The notes: a model not told the origin generated them from the sequence alone. DNA of 64,000 nucleotides from Rhodoferax sp. TS-BS-61-7 (GCF_002943465.1 NZ_PTQY01000007.1:124001-188000); one strand, 5' to 3'. Counted from the first letter of the stretch, positions 34,409 to 43,858 are shown. Numbers and translations: made by a program.

Positions 34409-35860
34409 ATGGGCACTTTGCTGATCCACAACGCGCGGGCTATCGCCACATTCGACAGTGCGGACCCGGCGCAATCCACCGAGCTGCGCAGCGCATCCAT
34501 CTATATCGAAGGCAACCGCATCGCCTTCATCGGCGCCACCGCCGACCTGCCACCGCAGGCCTTGCAGGCCGACGAGGTGATCGACGCCTGCCACCACCTG
34601 GTCACGCCGGGCCTGGTCAACACGCACCACCATATGTACCAGTCGCTCACCCGGGCGATTCCCGAGGTGCAAAACGCCGAGCTGTTTGGCTGGCTGCGCG
34701 GCCTGTACCCGATCTGGGCGGGGCTGACGCCCGAGATGGTGCAAGTGAGCACGCAGATTGCCATGGCTGAGCTGCTGCTGAGTGGCTGCACGACGAGCAG
34801 CGACCACCTCTACATCTACCCCAACGGCGTGCGGCTGGACGACAGCATTGAAGCGGCGGCCGAGATTGGCATGCGTTTTGTGGCCACGCGCGGCAGCATG
34901 AGCGTGGGGCAAAGCCAAGGCGGCCTGCCGCCGGACCGCGTGGTGGAACGCGAGGACTTCATTCTTAAGGACACACAGCGCCTGATCGAGCAGTACCACG
35001 ACGCGTCGTTTGGGTCCATGCTCAACGTGGCGGTGGCGCCCTGCTCGCCTTTCAGCGTGAGCCGCGACCTGATGCGTGAGTCGGCGCTGCTGGCGCGCCA
35101 GTACGGCGCACGCCTGCACACCCACCTGGCCGAGAACGACCACGACCTGGCCTACAGCCGCGAAAAATTTGGTTGCACGCCCACGCAGTACGCACAAGAC
35201 CTGGGCTGGCTGGGCCACGACGTGTGGCACGCCCACTGCGTGAAGCTGGACGACGCGGGCATCAGCCTGTTTGCCGCCAGCCGCACCGGCGTGGCGCACT
35301 GCCCGTGCAGCAATATGCGCCTGGCCAGCGGCATTGCGCCGGTGCGCAAGATGCTCAACGCCGGTGTGCCCGTAGGCCTGGGTGTGGACGGCAGTGCCAG
35401 CAACGACGCGGCGCACATGCTCAACGAAGCGCGCCAGGCGCTGCTGCTGGCCCGCGTGGGGCGCGCCATGCAGCCGCCCGAAGAGCGCCTGCTGCCCAAC
35501 GGTGAACGCAAAACCTTCTTTGGTTGCGACCTGGGTCCGGCCGAGATGACGGTGCGTGATGCGCTGGGCGTAGCCACGCGCGGCGGCGCGCAGGTGCTGG
35601 GCCGTGCGGACATCGGCCACCTGGCCGTGGGCATGTGCGCCGACCTGGTGCTGTGGGACCTGGACACGCTGGGCTTTGCCGGCGGCGCTGTGCACGACCC
35701 GGTGGGCAGCCTGCTGCTGTGTGCCAGCCCGCAGGCAGACACCACCGTCGTCAACGGCAAAGTGGTGGTGCGCGAGGGGCATCTGGAGAGCATAGACTTG
35801 GGCCCGCTGATGGAGCGCCACAACCGGCTGGCGCTGCAGCTGGCCGAGGGTGCGCGCTAA
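34409..35860 (+). CDS. 8-oxoguanine deaminase (amidohydrolase)
   Basis: A 483-residue amidohydrolase of the AtzB/TrzN-like group. The metal and catalytic blocks are NTHHHMYQSLTR, THLAEND, AHCVKLDD and GVDGSASNDAAHML. LFGWLRGLYPIWAGLTPE and SCGCTTSSDH-type LLSGCTTSSDHLYIYP are shared with P. aeruginosa PA0142, shown to deaminate 8-oxoguanine to urate-type product. Hydroxydechloroatrazine ethylaminohydrolase is the common older annotation of this family and an alternative. The start at 34409 follows GGAGAG. It fits the purine theme of the window although 14 kb from the xdh operon. It is preceded by a hairpin-rich leader and followed by a dispersed-repeat copy. Confidence 0.86.
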   Translation: MGTLLIHNARAIATFDSADPAQSTELRSASIYIEGNRIAFIGATADLPPQALQADEVIDACHHLVTPGLVNTHHHMYQSLTRAIPEVQNAELFGWLRGLYPIWAGLTPEMVQVSTQIAMAELLLSGCTTSSDHLYIYPNGVRLDDSIEAAAEIGMRFVATRGSMSVGQSQGGLPPDRVVEREDFILKDTQRLIEQYHDASFGSMLNVAVAPCSPFSVSRDLMRESALLARQYGARLHTHLAENDHDLAYSREKFGCTPTQYAQDLGWLGHDVWHAHCVKLDDAGISLFAASRTGVAHCPCSNMRLASGIAPVRKMLNAGVPVGLGVDGSASNDAAHMLNEARQALLLARVGRAMQPPEERLLPNGERKTFFGCDLGPAEMTVRDALGVATRGGAQVLGRADIGHLAVGMCADLVLWDLDTLGFAGGAVHDPVGSLLLCASPQADTTVVNGKVVVREGHLESIDLGPLMERHNRLALQLAEGAR

Positions 35861-35887
35861 CTTCTGCACATCCCCAGCCTCGCAAAC

Positions 35888-35953
35888 GCTCCTAAAAAAG
35901 GAGCTGTTCACGCAGTGTCCGCGGGTGCTAGAGGCCAATTTGGCTTAAAAATC
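35888..35953 (+). repeat. 66-bp dispersed repeat, copy 8 (intergenic)
   Basis: One of the best copies. The left hairpin GCTCC-TAAAAAA-GGAGC is perfect, with both arms changed relative to GCTAC/GTAGC, which suggests compensatory change. CACGCAG, GTGCTAGAGGCC and AATTTGGCTTAAAAATC follow. It sits between the convergent deaminase and gudD genes. Confidence 0.88.
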
Positions 35954-35974
35954 AGAGTCAACGGCCCGCTGGCT

Positions 35975-37327
35975 TTAGCGCACCAGGCAGGGGCTCTTGG
36001 GGTCGAACTTCCAGCCGGGAATCAGGTACTGCATGGCCATCGCGTCGTTGCGCGCGCCCAGGCCGTGTTGCAGGTAGAGCTGGTGCGCTTTCTCCACTTC
36101 CGCCATGTCCAGTTCCACGCCCAAGCCAGGCGTGGTGGGCACGGCAATCTGTCCGCCCACGATTTGCAGCGGTGCCTTGGTCAGGCGCTGGCCGTCTTGC
36201 CAAATCCAGTGCGTGTCAATGGCCGTGACCTTGCCGGGCGCGGCAGCCGCCACATGCGTGAACATGGCCAGCGAGATGTCGAAGTGGTTATTGGAATGCG
36301 AACCCCAGGTCAGGCCCCAGGTCTGGCAGGTTTGCGCCACGCGCACCGAACCCTGCATGGTCCAGAAGTGCGGGTCGGCCAGCGGAATGTCCACCGACTG
36401 CAGTGCCAGCGAATGCGCGAGTTCGCGCCAGTCGGTGGCCACCATGTTGGTCGCGGTGAGCAAACCGGTGGCGCGGCGGAATTCGGCCAGCACCTCGCGG
36501 CCCGAGAACACGCCTTCGGCACCACAGGGATCTTCGGCATAGGCCAGCACATCGTGCTGGTCGCGGCACAGGCGGATGGCGTCTTTGAGCAGCCAACCGC
36601 CGTTCGGGTCCAGCGTGATGCGGGCTTTGGGGAAACGTTGGTGCAGCGCCGTCACGGCCTCGATTTCTTCCTCGCCGCGCAGCACGCCGCCCTTGAGTTT
36701 GAAGTCCTGGAAGCCATAACGCGCATGCGCGGCTTCGGCCAGGCGCACCACGCCCTCGGCGTCCATGGCTTTTTCGTGGCGCAGCCGCTTCCAGTCGTCG
36801 GCCTGGTCGGGCTCACTGACATAGGGCAGATCGGTGGCATTGCGGTCACCGACGTAGAACAGGTAACCCAGCACGGCCACACTGTCACGCTGCTGGCCAT
36901 CGCCCAAAAGGGCCGCTACGGGCACGTTCAAGAACTTGCCCAGCAAATCGAGCAATGCACTCTCCACCGCCGTGACGGCGTGGATGGCCACGCGCAGGTC
37001 AAAGGTTTGCAGGCCACGGCCTTCGCTGTCGCGGGCGGCAAAAGCCTCGCGCATACGGTTGAGGATGGCGTTGTAGTTGCCGATGGGCTGGCCCACCACC
37101 AAGGGGGCCGCGTCTTCCAGGGTCTGGCGAATCTTCTCGCCGCCAGGCACTTCGCCCACGCCGGTGTTACCGCTGCTGTCGGTCAGGATGACGATGTTGC
37201 GGGTGAAGAACGGCGCGTGGGCGCCGCTCAGGTTCATCAACATGCCGTCGTGGCCTGCGACAGGGATGACACGCAGTGCGGTGACGGTGGGTGCGCCATG
37301 CACGGCGCCAGACTGGGGGGTGGTCAT
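35975..37327 (-). CDS. gudD: Glucarate dehydratase
   Basis: GudD dehydrates D-glucarate (and L-idarate) to 5-keto-4-deoxy-D-glucarate. The 450-residue enolase-superfamily protein has the K-x-K base pair in FKLKGG, metal ligands in LDPNGGW, AEDPCG and ATNM, and the catalytic His in SHSNNHFD, all in the usual order; length equals E. coli GudD (446). ATG 37327 follows GGAGA. Its promoter region contains the 20-bp element (37370-37389) also found before udh, so it is probably repressed by the GntR protein encoded immediately upstream. Confidence 0.95.
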   Translation of the reverse strand: MTTPQSGAVHGAPTVTALRVIPVAGHDGMLMNLSGAHAPFFTRNIVILTDSSGNTGVGEVPGGEKIRQTLEDAAPLVVGQPIGNYNAILNRMREAFAARDSEGRGLQTFDLRVAIHAVTAVESALLDLLGKFLNVPVAALLGDGQQRDSVAVLGYLFYVGDRNATDLPYVSEPDQADDWKRLRHEKAMDAEGVVRLAEAAHARYGFQDFKLKGGVLRGEEEIEAVTALHQRFPKARITLDPNGGWLLKDAIRLCRDQHDVLAYAEDPCGAEGVFSGREVLAEFRRATGLLTATNMVATDWRELAHSLALQSVDIPLADPHFWTMQGSVRVAQTCQTWGLTWGSHSNNHFDISLAMFTHVAAAAPGKVTAIDTHWIWQDGQRLTKAPLQIVGGQIAVPTTPGLGVELDMAEVEKAHQLYLQHGLGARNDAMAMQYLIPGWKFDPKSPCLVR

Positions 37328-37369
37328 GGATAAAGTCTCCTCAGTGAGGCACTCGACATGGCGCCTCTA

Positions 37370-37389
37370 CATATCAGACATCATACAAC
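37370..37389. promoter_or_regulatory. Candidate GntR operator upstream of gudD
   Basis: CATATCAGACATCATACAAC is identical at 18 of 20 positions to the element before udh (38212-38231). It lies 43 bases upstream of the gudD start and touches the last base of the regulator gene. The core TATCAGACATCATA is an imperfect palindrome. Confidence 0.72.
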
Positions 37390-38168
37390 TAAACCGCGTC
37401 GGGCTGGGACTTTCTGAGCCGGTCTTTGCTGTTGGCCAGGTGCGTGCGCATGGCCGCGCGGGCGGCATCGGCGTCCTGGTTGCGGATAGCGTTGAAGATG
37501 TATTCGTGCTCGCCGTGCACGCGGCGCAGATAGTTCAAGCGGCCCTCGGGCGCGCTGCTGGCGGTGTTGATGCGGGTGCGCGGAATGATCATGGTGCCCA
37601 GGTAGGTCATCAGATCGGCAAAGTGGCGGTTGCCAGTGGATTTGGCCACTTCCATATGGAAGCTGAAGTCCGAGGGCACGGCGTCGGAGTCTTCCAGAAT
37701 CGAGGTCTGGAACGCATCGAGCATGGCCTGCATGGCTTGCAGATTGGCTTCGGTGCGGCGCTGGGCGGCCAGGCCGGCGGCCTCGGTCTCCAGCGAAATA
37801 CGCAGCTCCAGCAGGGCAATCACGTCGGCCACGGTGGCAAAGTCCACGTCGGCAATCTGGAAGTTGCCACTGCTCTGCGGCGCCAGTGCAAAGGTGCCCA
37901 CGCCATGGCGCGTTTCCACCAGGCGGTTGGCCTGCAGGCGCGAAATGGCCTCGCGCACCACGGTGCGGCTCACGTCAAAGCGGGCCATGATTTCGGATTC
38001 GGTGGGCAGTTTGGCGCCGGGCTGGATGGCCCCTTCGCGGATGCTGGCGGCCAGGTTTTCCACCACTTCATGGACCAGCCCGCGGGCGCGGCGCGGACGC
38101 GCCACATCCCCGGCATCGGTGGGTGACGGTTGCGCGACAGCGGCTCTAGGGGTTTGCACTAGGTCCAT
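37389..38168 (-). CDS. GntR/FadR-subfamily regulator of the uronate/aldarate genes
   Basis: A 259-residue repressor-type regulator. Its N-terminal winged HTH reads LREGAIQPGAKLPTESEI-like (IREGAIQPGAKLPTESEIMARFDVSRTVVREAISRLQANRLVETRHGVGTF). Its C-terminal all-helical FCD domain has conserved metal/ligand histidines (FHMEVAKSTGN and HGEHEYIFNAI). It is similar in type to ExuR/UxuR and DgoR regulators that respond to hexuronates or aldarates. It is placed between gudD and the divergent udh operon, each preceded by the same 20-bp element, so both are its probable targets. The effector is probably a uronate or aldarate. Confidence 0.9.
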   Translation of the reverse strand: MDLVQTPRAAVAQPSPTDAGDVARPRRARGLVHEVVENLAASIREGAIQPGAKLPTESEIMARFDVSRTVVREAISRLQANRLVETRHGVGTFALAPQSSGNFQIADVDFATVADVIALLELRISLETEAAGLAAQRRTEANLQAMQAMLDAFQTSILEDSDAVPSDFSFHMEVAKSTGNRHFADLMTYLGTMIIPRTRINTASSAPEGRLNYLRRVHGEHEYIFNAIRNQDADAARAAMRTHLANSKDRLRKSQPDAV

Positions 38169-38199
38169 GGAAAAGCCCTTGACTCGGTTGGAACAGGTG

Positions 38200-38229
38200 T
38201 TGACAATTTAACACATCAGACAACATACA
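38200..38229 (+). promoter_or_regulatory. Candidate udh promoter with -35 TTGACA
   Basis: TTGACA (38200-38205) is a perfect -35. CATACA (38224-38229), 18 bases on, is a weak -10. The operator candidate covers the spacer and -10, so a bound repressor would block polymerase. Confidence 0.5.
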
Positions 38230-38231
38230 AC
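38212..38231. promoter_or_regulatory. Candidate GntR operator upstream of udh
   Basis: CACATCAGACAACATACAAC, with two differences from the gudD-side element. The matching window extends to 22 bases (20 identical) when one base is added on each side. It lies 22 bases upstream of the udh start. Confidence 0.72.
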
Positions 38232-38253
38232 TGACAAGACAGCGATACATTTC

Positions 38254-39078
38254 ATGACAATCAAAGTACACCACACTTTGCTGATGACCGGCGCAGCCGG
38301 CGGCCTGGGCACCGCCATGCGCGACCGGCTCAAGGCCAATTGCGAGGTGTTGCGCCTCTCCGACCGCGCCGATTTTGGCCCCGCACGTGCAGGCGAGGAA
38401 ATTGCCCTGGCCGACCTGGCCGATGCCGCCGCGGTAGACGCCATGGTGCAAGGCTGCCAGGCCATCGTGCACTTTGGCGGCATTTCGCTCGAAGGCCCGT
38501 TTGAGCCCATCCTGCAGGCCAACATCCTGGGCGTCTACAACCTGTACGAGGCCGCACGCAAGTTTGGCGTGAAACGTGTGGTGTTTGCCAGTTCCAACCA
38601 TGTGACTGGTTTTTACAAACAAAGCGAAACCATCACGCTGGACCACCCTGCCCGCCCCGACAGCCTGTATGGCGTGAGCAAGGCCTTTGGTGAAGACCTC
38701 TCGCGCATGTACTTCGACCGCTACGGCATCGAGACTGCCTGCGTGCGCATTGGCTCCTCGTTTGCCGAGCCCCGGGACCGCCGCATGTTGGCCAGCTGGC
38801 TCAGCTTTGACGACCTGCACCGCCTGGTGACCGCCTGCCTGACCACCCCCGTGCTGGGGCACACCGCCATCTTTGGTATGTCGGATAACGCCGTGGCCTG
38901 GTACGACAACAGTGCCGCCCGCCATGTGGGTTATGTGCCGCAGGACAGCTCGGACCCGTTCCGCGAAGCCGTCTATGCCCGCACGCCCCAGCCGGACGTG
39001 ACCGACCCCGCCGTGATTTACCAGGGCGGCGGCTTCTTGTTCCAGGGCGAACCCATGACCGCCCACAAGAGCAAGTAA
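38254..39078 (+). CDS. udh: Uronate dehydrogenase (NAD-dependent, SDR family)
   Basis: It oxidises D-galacturonate or D-glucuronate to the aldarolactone with NAD+. The 274-residue extended short-chain dehydrogenase has TGAAGGLG (Rossmann), the catalytic YGVSKAFGE (Tyr-x-x-x-Lys), IVHFGGIS, FEPILQANILGVYNLYEAAR and FASSNHVTG. These blocks are colinear with Agrobacterium Udh. It is the first gene of a long forward operon (lactonase, TRAP transporter, Bug protein, garD, garL, garR, second DctP) and is preceded by promoter and operator candidates. No sugar isomerase route (uxaC) is present, so the oxidative route is used. Confidence 0.93.
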   Translation: MTIKVHHTLLMTGAAGGLGTAMRDRLKANCEVLRLSDRADFGPARAGEEIALADLADAAAVDAMVQGCQAIVHFGGISLEGPFEPILQANILGVYNLYEAARKFGVKRVVFASSNHVTGFYKQSETITLDHPARPDSLYGVSKAFGEDLSRMYFDRYGIETACVRIGSSFAEPRDRRMLASWLSFDDLHRLVTACLTTPVLGHTAIFGMSDNAVAWYDNSAARHVGYVPQDSSDPFREAVYARTPQPDVTDPAVIYQGGGFLFQGEPMTAHKSK

Positions 39079-39085
39079 GCCAGCC

Positions 39086-39988
39086 ATGCACACTGCTTTT
39101 GCCATTTCCAGCGCCCGCGACCGCGTGGGTGAATCGCCCGTGTGGTCGGTTGCCACCCAGGCCCTGTACTGGGTGGACATTGAAAGCCAGCGCATCCACC
39201 GCCTGGACTGGGCCAGCCGCATACAAAGCAGTTGGGCCCTGGCCGAACGCGTGGGTTGTATTGCCCTGAGCAACCGGGGCACCGTGATTGCCGCCATGGA
39301 GAGCGGTATTTTTGAGGTGGAGCTGCAAGACGCCCCCATGGCCCGCGTGAGCTGCCTGGCCACCATCAACCACCCACAGCCCAACATGCGTTTCAACGAT
39401 GGCCGCTGCGATGCGCAGGGCCGCCTGTGGGCCGGCACCATGGTGCGCGACATGGGCCTGGGCAAAACGTCCGGTGGCATCTATTGCCTGGACAGCCAGG
39501 GCCTGCGTGGCCCGGTGCTGGAGGGCTACATCACCCCCAACGGCATGGCCTTCAGCCCCGATGGCACAACCGCCTACCTGTCGGACTCGCACCCCAGCGT
39601 GCAAAAAATCTGGCAACACCGCTTTGACGGCGGTACCGGCAGTTGGGGCCCGCAAACCGAGTGGGTGGACATGAAGCCCCTGCCCGGCCGCCCCGATGGT
39701 GCTGCCGTGGACGCAGAAGGCTGCTACTGGATTTGTGGCAACGACGCCGGCCAGGTGCACCGCTTCAGCCCCGCCGGTGCGCTGCTGCAATCCATTGCCG
39801 TACCCGTGAGCAAACCGGCCATGTGTGCCTTTGGCGGCCCCGAGCTGCGCCACCTGTTTGTGACATCCATTCAACCGGCTACACCCGCCCCCGGCTTTGA
39901 TGCCGCGCTGGACGGTGCGGTGCTGGTGCTGGAGCCCGGTGTGCAAGGCCGGCCCGAACCCCTGTTTTCCCAGTTTCCCGTTCGATAG
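39086..39988 (+). CDS. SMP-30/gluconolactonase-family sugar lactonase
   Basis: A 300-residue six-bladed beta-propeller lactonase. The metal ligands are visible: the Glu in VGESPVW, the Asn in RFNDGRCD, the Asn in ITPNGMAFSPD and the Asp in GRPDGAAVD. Blocks TNPNG-like YITPNGMAFSPDGTTAYLSD and DGAAVDAEGCYW are standard for the SMP-30/regucalcin family. It starts seven bases after udh, so it most probably hydrolyses the galactaro- or glucarolactone made by Udh to the open aldarate. Assignment to a specific lactone is by context. Confidence 0.92.
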   Translation: MHTAFAISSARDRVGESPVWSVATQALYWVDIESQRIHRLDWASRIQSSWALAERVGCIALSNRGTVIAAMESGIFEVELQDAPMARVSCLATINHPQPNMRFNDGRCDAQGRLWAGTMVRDMGLGKTSGGIYCLDSQGLRGPVLEGYITPNGMAFSPDGTTAYLSDSHPSVQKIWQHRFDGGTGSWGPQTEWVDMKPLPGRPDGAAVDAEGCYWICGNDAGQVHRFSPAGALLQSIAVPVSKPAMCAFGGPELRHLFVTSIQPATPAPGFDAALDGAVLVLEPGVQGRPEPLFSQFPVR

Positions 39989-40030
39989 TTTTCCGTTCTT
40001 TCAACCAACCATCCCAAAGAGGAGACAAGC

Positions 40031-40999
40031 ATGAAGTTCGTACCCACCGTTCTGGCCACCGCCATCAGTCTGTTGAGCATTGCGGCCCACGCCACAGAGT
40101 TCAAATCGGCGGACATCCACAACTCGGATGACTACCCCACCGTCACCGCTGTCAAATTCATGAGCGACGAGCTCAAGAAAGTCACTGGCGGCAAACACAG
40201 CATCAAGGTGTTCAACAAAGGCGCCTTGGGCACCGAAAAGGAAACCATTGACCAGGTGAAAATTGGTGCGCTGGACATGGTGCGCGTGAACATCAGCCCG
40301 ATGAACTCGGTCTGCGCCAAGACCAACATTCCGGTGCTGCCTTTCCTGTTCCGCTCGGTGGACCACCTGCACAAAGTGCTGGACGGCCCCATCGGTGAAG
40401 AAATCGCCAAGGACTGCGAAGCCGCAGGTTTTGTGCTGCTGGCCTACTACGACTCTGGCGCACGCTCCATTTACAGCAAGAAGCCCGTCAAGTCGGTGGC
40501 TGACACCAAAGGCATGAAGATTCGCGTGCAACAGTCCGACCTGTGGGTCGCATTGACCGCTGCCATGGGTGCCAACCCCACCCCCATGCCTTTTGGTGAA
40601 GTGATGACCGCGCTCAAGACCGGCATCATTGACGCCGCTGAAAACAACTACCCCTCGTATGGTTCGGGCAGCCGCCACTACGAAGCGGCCAAGTACTACA
40701 ACAAGACCGAACACTCCATGGCACCCGAGGTGCTGCTGTTCTCCAAGGCTGCTTTTGACAAGCTGCCCAAGGTAGAGCAAGACCAGATCCGTGCAGCGGC
40801 CAAGGCGTCTGTCGCCTTCAACCGTACGGCATGGGCTGCCTACGAAAAGAAAGAATTCGACATGGTGAAAGCCGCCGGCACCGAAATCGTGGAAGTGGAC
40901 AAGAAGTCCTTCCAGGACGTGATGGGCCCGGTGTACGACAAGTTCGCCAGCACCCCTGACATGAAGCGCCTGGTGAAGGCCGTGCAAGACACCAAATAA
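40031..40999 (+). CDS. dctP: TRAP transporter substrate-binding protein (DctP family)
   Basis: A 322-residue periplasmic protein with a signal peptide ([21 protein letters not shown]) and a DctP/SiaP-type binding fold. The conserved substrate-carboxylate Arg lies in [10 protein letters not shown], and [21 protein letters not shown] is typical of the uronate-binding subgroup. It belongs with dctQ and dctM downstream to make a sodium-driven importer. The uronate/aldarate genes around it suggest galacturonate, glucuronate or an aldarate as substrate. GAGGAGA precedes the ATG. Confidence 0.93.
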   Translation: MKFVPTVLATAISLLSIAAHATEFKSADIHNSDDYPTVTAVKFMSDELKKVTGGKHSIKVFNKGALGTEKETIDQVKIGALDMVRVNISPMNSVCAKTNIPVLPFLFRSVDHLHKVLDGPIGEEIAKDCEAAGFVLLAYYDSGARSIYSKKPVKSVADTKGMKIRVQQSDLWVALTAAMGANPTPMPFGEVMTALKTGIIDAAENNYPSYGSGSRHYEAAKYYNKTEHSMAPEVLLFSKAAFDKLPKVEQDQIRAAAKASVAFNRTAWAAYEKKEFDMVKAAGTEIVEVDKKSFQDVMGPVYDKFASTPDMKRLVKAVQDTK

Positions 41000-41010
41000 G
41001 CGTGTCGCCT

Positions 41011-41038
41011 AACACCCTGGCCTTCTGCCGGGGTGTGT
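41011..41038 (+). terminator. Attenuating hairpin between dctP and dctQ
   Basis: ACACCC (41012-41017) pairs with GGGTGT (41031-41036) around a TGG/CCG extension, followed by GTTT. A stem here would let the binding protein be made in excess over the membrane parts, a common layout in TRAP operons. The T-run is weak. Confidence 0.45.
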
Positions 41039-41060
41039 TTCCCATTCACCGGAGCTGTTC

Positions 41061-41549
41061 ATGTATACCCGCTTCTGTGCCACCCTCTCCAAGCTCAGCC
41101 TGATGCTTGCAGTGGCTGGCCTCATCGTGCTCATCGCCTGCGTGCAATACCAGGTCATCGGGCGCTATGTTTTTAACGACACTCCCACCTGGGCAGAGGC
41201 ACTGGCCTTGCTGCTGGTGCTCTACATCACCGCACTGGGCGTGGCCGTGGGCGTGCGCGACGCCGGCCACATCGGCATGGACTCCATCATCAGCCTGCTG
41301 CCTGAAAGCATGCGCCTGAAACTGGAAATCGTGATCCACGTGCTGGTCGGCATCTTCGGCGCGCTGATGGCCTACAACGGCTACATCTGGGCCGCCCTCA
41401 AATGGAACGACCAGAAACCCATGCTGCCCATTCCCTCCAGCATGGACTACGTGCCGCTCATCATTGCTGGCGTGCTGGTGGTGCTTTTTACGATTGAACA
41501 TGTGATCGCCCTGCTGCAGGGCAAGGAAGTGGTGCCGGCATGGAACTGA
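41061..41549 (+). CDS. dctQ: TRAP transporter small permease (DctQ)
   Basis: A 162-residue inner-membrane protein with four helices at about 13-35, 47-68, 88-112 and 130-152. The second carries VFNDTPTWAEALALLLVLYITALG, the usual DctQ W-A-E-E/A-L block. It starts after GGAG and overlaps dctM by ten bases (41540-41549), so the two subunits are coupled. It forms the scaffold subunit of the TRAP importer. Confidence 0.92.
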   Translation: MYTRFCATLSKLSLMLAVAGLIVLIACVQYQVIGRYVFNDTPTWAEALALLLVLYITALGVAVGVRDAGHIGMDSIISLLPESMRLKLEIVIHVLVGIFGALMAYNGYIWAALKWNDQKPMLPIPSSMDYVPLIIAGVLVVLFTIEHVIALLQGKEVVPAWN

Positions 41550-42832
41550 TTGTTTTGGGTGTGAGCTTCGGCTTGCTGTTGATCATCGGCGTGCCAGTGG
41601 GTTTTGCCGTCGGCCTGTCGTCGGTCGCCACCATCCTCACCGCCGGTTTGCCGGTGGCCGTGGTGTTCCAGAAGATGGTGGGGGGCATGCAGGTGTTCTC
41701 CTTCCTGGCCATCCCCTTCTTTATTTTTGCTGGTGAGCTGATGCTGCACGGTGGCATTGCCCACCGCATCGTGCGCTTCGCCAATAGCCTGGTGGGCCAT
41801 GTGCGCGGCGGCCTGGGCATGTCCAACGTGGTGGGCTGCACCTTGTTCGGCGGCGTGGCCGGCTCACCCGTGGCCGACGTGTCCGCCATGGGCTCGGTGA
41901 TGATTCCGCTGATGAAGAAGGAAGGTTACGACACCGACTACGCGGTGAACGTGACTACGCATGCGTCCCTGGTCGGCGCCTTGATGCCGACCAGCCACAA
42001 CCTGATTCTGTACACCCTGGCCACCGCAGGCATTGCGTCGGTCAGCGTGCTGAACATGATGCTCGCCTGCGTCGTGCCAGCCCTCTTGCTGACAGCTTTG
42101 AACCTGCTGGCAGCCTATGGCGTGGCTATCAAGCGCGGCTACCCCACACGCGGCGTGTTCCCCGGCTGGGGTGAGGTGTTCAACAGCTTCATCGCCGCAC
42201 TGCCGGGCTTGCTGATTGTGGGCATCATTCTGGGAGGCATCTTGTCCGGTGTCTTCACGGCCACCGAGTCGGCAGCCACAGCCGTGCTCTGGGCCCTGCT
42301 GATTACCGCGGTGGCCTACCGTTCACTGTCGTGGAAAGACTTCATCAAGTCCTGCGCCAAGGCGTGCAAAACCACTGGCGTGGTGTTGTTCCTGATCGGC
42401 ATCTCCAGCGCTTTCGGCTACTTCCTCGCCATGTACGACGTGCCGGAACGCACCGGTGCACTGATGGGCTCAGTCACCCAGAACCCCTGGATGATTTTCT
42501 TGATGATCAACCTGGCTTTGTTCGTGCTGGGAACCTTCCTGGACATGGCGCCCACGCTGCTGATCTGCACCCCCATCTTCCTGCCAATCGCCCAGAAATT
42601 CGGCATGGACCCGACCCAGTTCGGCGTGGTGATGCTGCTCAATTGTGCGCTGGGCCTGAACACCCCGCCGGTGGGTACGACCCAGGCCGTGGGGTGTGCC
42701 ATCGGGGGCATCTCTATTGGTGCCGTCATGCGCTCTATCTGGCCTTTCTACGGCGCTCTGCTGGCTTGCATGATGTTGGTGACCTACGTGCCCGCGTTCT
42801 CGCTGTGGCTGCCCAACTTGTTGCTCAACTAA
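41540..42832 (+). CDS. dctM: TRAP transporter large permease (DctM)
   Basis: A 430-residue membrane protein with about eleven to twelve helices plus two re-entrant loops. Conserved DctM blocks are PFFIFAGELM, GGVAGSPVADVSAMGSVMIPLM, PTSHNLILY and LNTPPVGTTQAVGCAIGG. It carries out the Na+-coupled transport step with DctQ and DctP. The ATG at 41540 lies within the end of dctQ. The orphan Bug binding protein gene follows 45 bases later. Confidence 0.93.
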   Translation: MELIVLGVSFGLLLIIGVPVGFAVGLSSVATILTAGLPVAVVFQKMVGGMQVFSFLAIPFFIFAGELMLHGGIAHRIVRFANSLVGHVRGGLGMSNVVGCTLFGGVAGSPVADVSAMGSVMIPLMKKEGYDTDYAVNVTTHASLVGALMPTSHNLILYTLATAGIASVSVLNMMLACVVPALLLTALNLLAAYGVAIKRGYPTRGVFPGWGEVFNSFIAALPGLLIVGIILGGILSGVFTATESAATAVLWALLITAVAYRSLSWKDFIKSCAKACKTTGVVLFLIGISSAFGYFLAMYDVPERTGALMGSVTQNPWMIFLMINLALFVLGTFLDMAPTLLICTPIFLPIAQKFGMDPTQFGVVMLLNCALGLNTPPVGTTQAVGCAIGGISIGAVMRSIWPFYGALLACMMLVTYVPAFSLWLPNLLLN

Positions 42833-42877
42833 CCCTCTCCAACGCTCCCCACACCACTACTACTCAGGAGACTCAGC

Positions 42878-43837
42878 ATGAAAAAGCAACTGCTCACTTT
42901 GCTGCTGGCCGCAAGCACCAGCTTTGGCGCCTTGGCCTGGCCCGACAAGCCCATCACCCTGGTCGTGCCGTTTCCACCGGGCGGCTCCACCGACCAGATT
43001 GCCCGCATCCTCTCGACCAAGATGGCCGAAAAAATGGGCGGCGGCGTGACCTTTGTGGTGGACAACAAGGCAGGCGCCACCGGCACCATTGGTGCGGGTT
43101 TTGTGGCGCGTGCGCCGGCCGACGGCCACACGCTGTTGGTCGCCTCGCTGGGGCCTTTTGTGATTGCCCCCCACCTGGTCAAGGTGAGCTACGACGCACT
43201 GAAGGACCTGGAGCCGATCACGATTGCGGTGCAAGCGCCCAACGTGCTGGTGGTGCCCGCGGCCTCCGAGCGCAAGTCGGTGGCCGAAGTCATCACCTAC
43301 CTGAAAGCCAACCCCGACAAGATGAGTTTTGCCTCCTCGGGCAACGGCAGCAGCGACCACCTGACCGCCGAACTGTTCTGGCAACAGACCGGTACCACCG
43401 GTGTGCACATTCCCTACAAAGGCGGCGGCCCGGTGATGACTGACCTGCTGGGCAACCAGGTGGAATCGTCGTTCATGAACATCAACACCGCCATGCCGCA
43501 GATCAAATCGGGCAAGCTGCGCGCGCTGGCCATTACCAGCGCCAAACGTTCACCACTGCTGCCAGATGTGCCCACGCTCGAAGAAAGCGGCGTGAAAGAT
43601 GCCAACGTGAACTCCTGGCAGGCCATCGCCGCGCCCAAGGGTATTCCGGCCGACGTGAAGAAGCGCCTGTTCGATGCCATCGTCGCGTCCATCAAGGACC
43701 CCACCGTAGCGCCCAAACTGCAGGAGCTGGGTTTTGAGCTGGTGCTCAACACCCCTGAGCAGTTCGCAGCCTTCCAGGCTTTGGAATACACGCGCTGGCA
43801 GAAGCTGATCACCTCGCGCAACATCAAAGCGGACTGA
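42878..43837 (+). CDS. Bug-family (TctC-like) periplasmic binding protein
   Basis: A 319-residue secreted protein: signal peptide MKKQLLTLLLAASTSFGALA, then WPDKPITLVVPFPPGGSTD, the sequence hallmark of tripartite tricarboxylate transporter binding proteins (Bug proteins, greatly expanded in betaproteobacteria). GNGSSDHLTAELFWQQTG and VPYKGGGP-like IPYKGGGPVMTDLLG are also typical. No TctA or TctB membrane genes are nearby, so it either uses permeases encoded elsewhere or acts as a sensor. Context suggests an aldarate or uronate ligand. GGAG precedes the ATG. Confidence 0.92.
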   Translation: MKKQLLTLLLAASTSFGALAWPDKPITLVVPFPPGGSTDQIARILSTKMAEKMGGGVTFVVDNKAGATGTIGAGFVARAPADGHTLLVASLGPFVIAPHLVKVSYDALKDLEPITIAVQAPNVLVVPAASERKSVAEVITYLKANPDKMSFASSGNGSSDHLTAELFWQQTGTTGVHIPYKGGGPVMTDLLGNQVESSFMNINTAMPQIKSGKLRALAITSAKRSPLLPDVPTLEESGVKDANVNSWQAIAAPKGIPADVKKRLFDAIVASIKDPTVAPKLQELGFELVLNTPEQFAAFQALEYTRWQKLITSRNIKAD

Positions 43838-43858
43838 ACACCCGCGCCTGTTTTCGCC

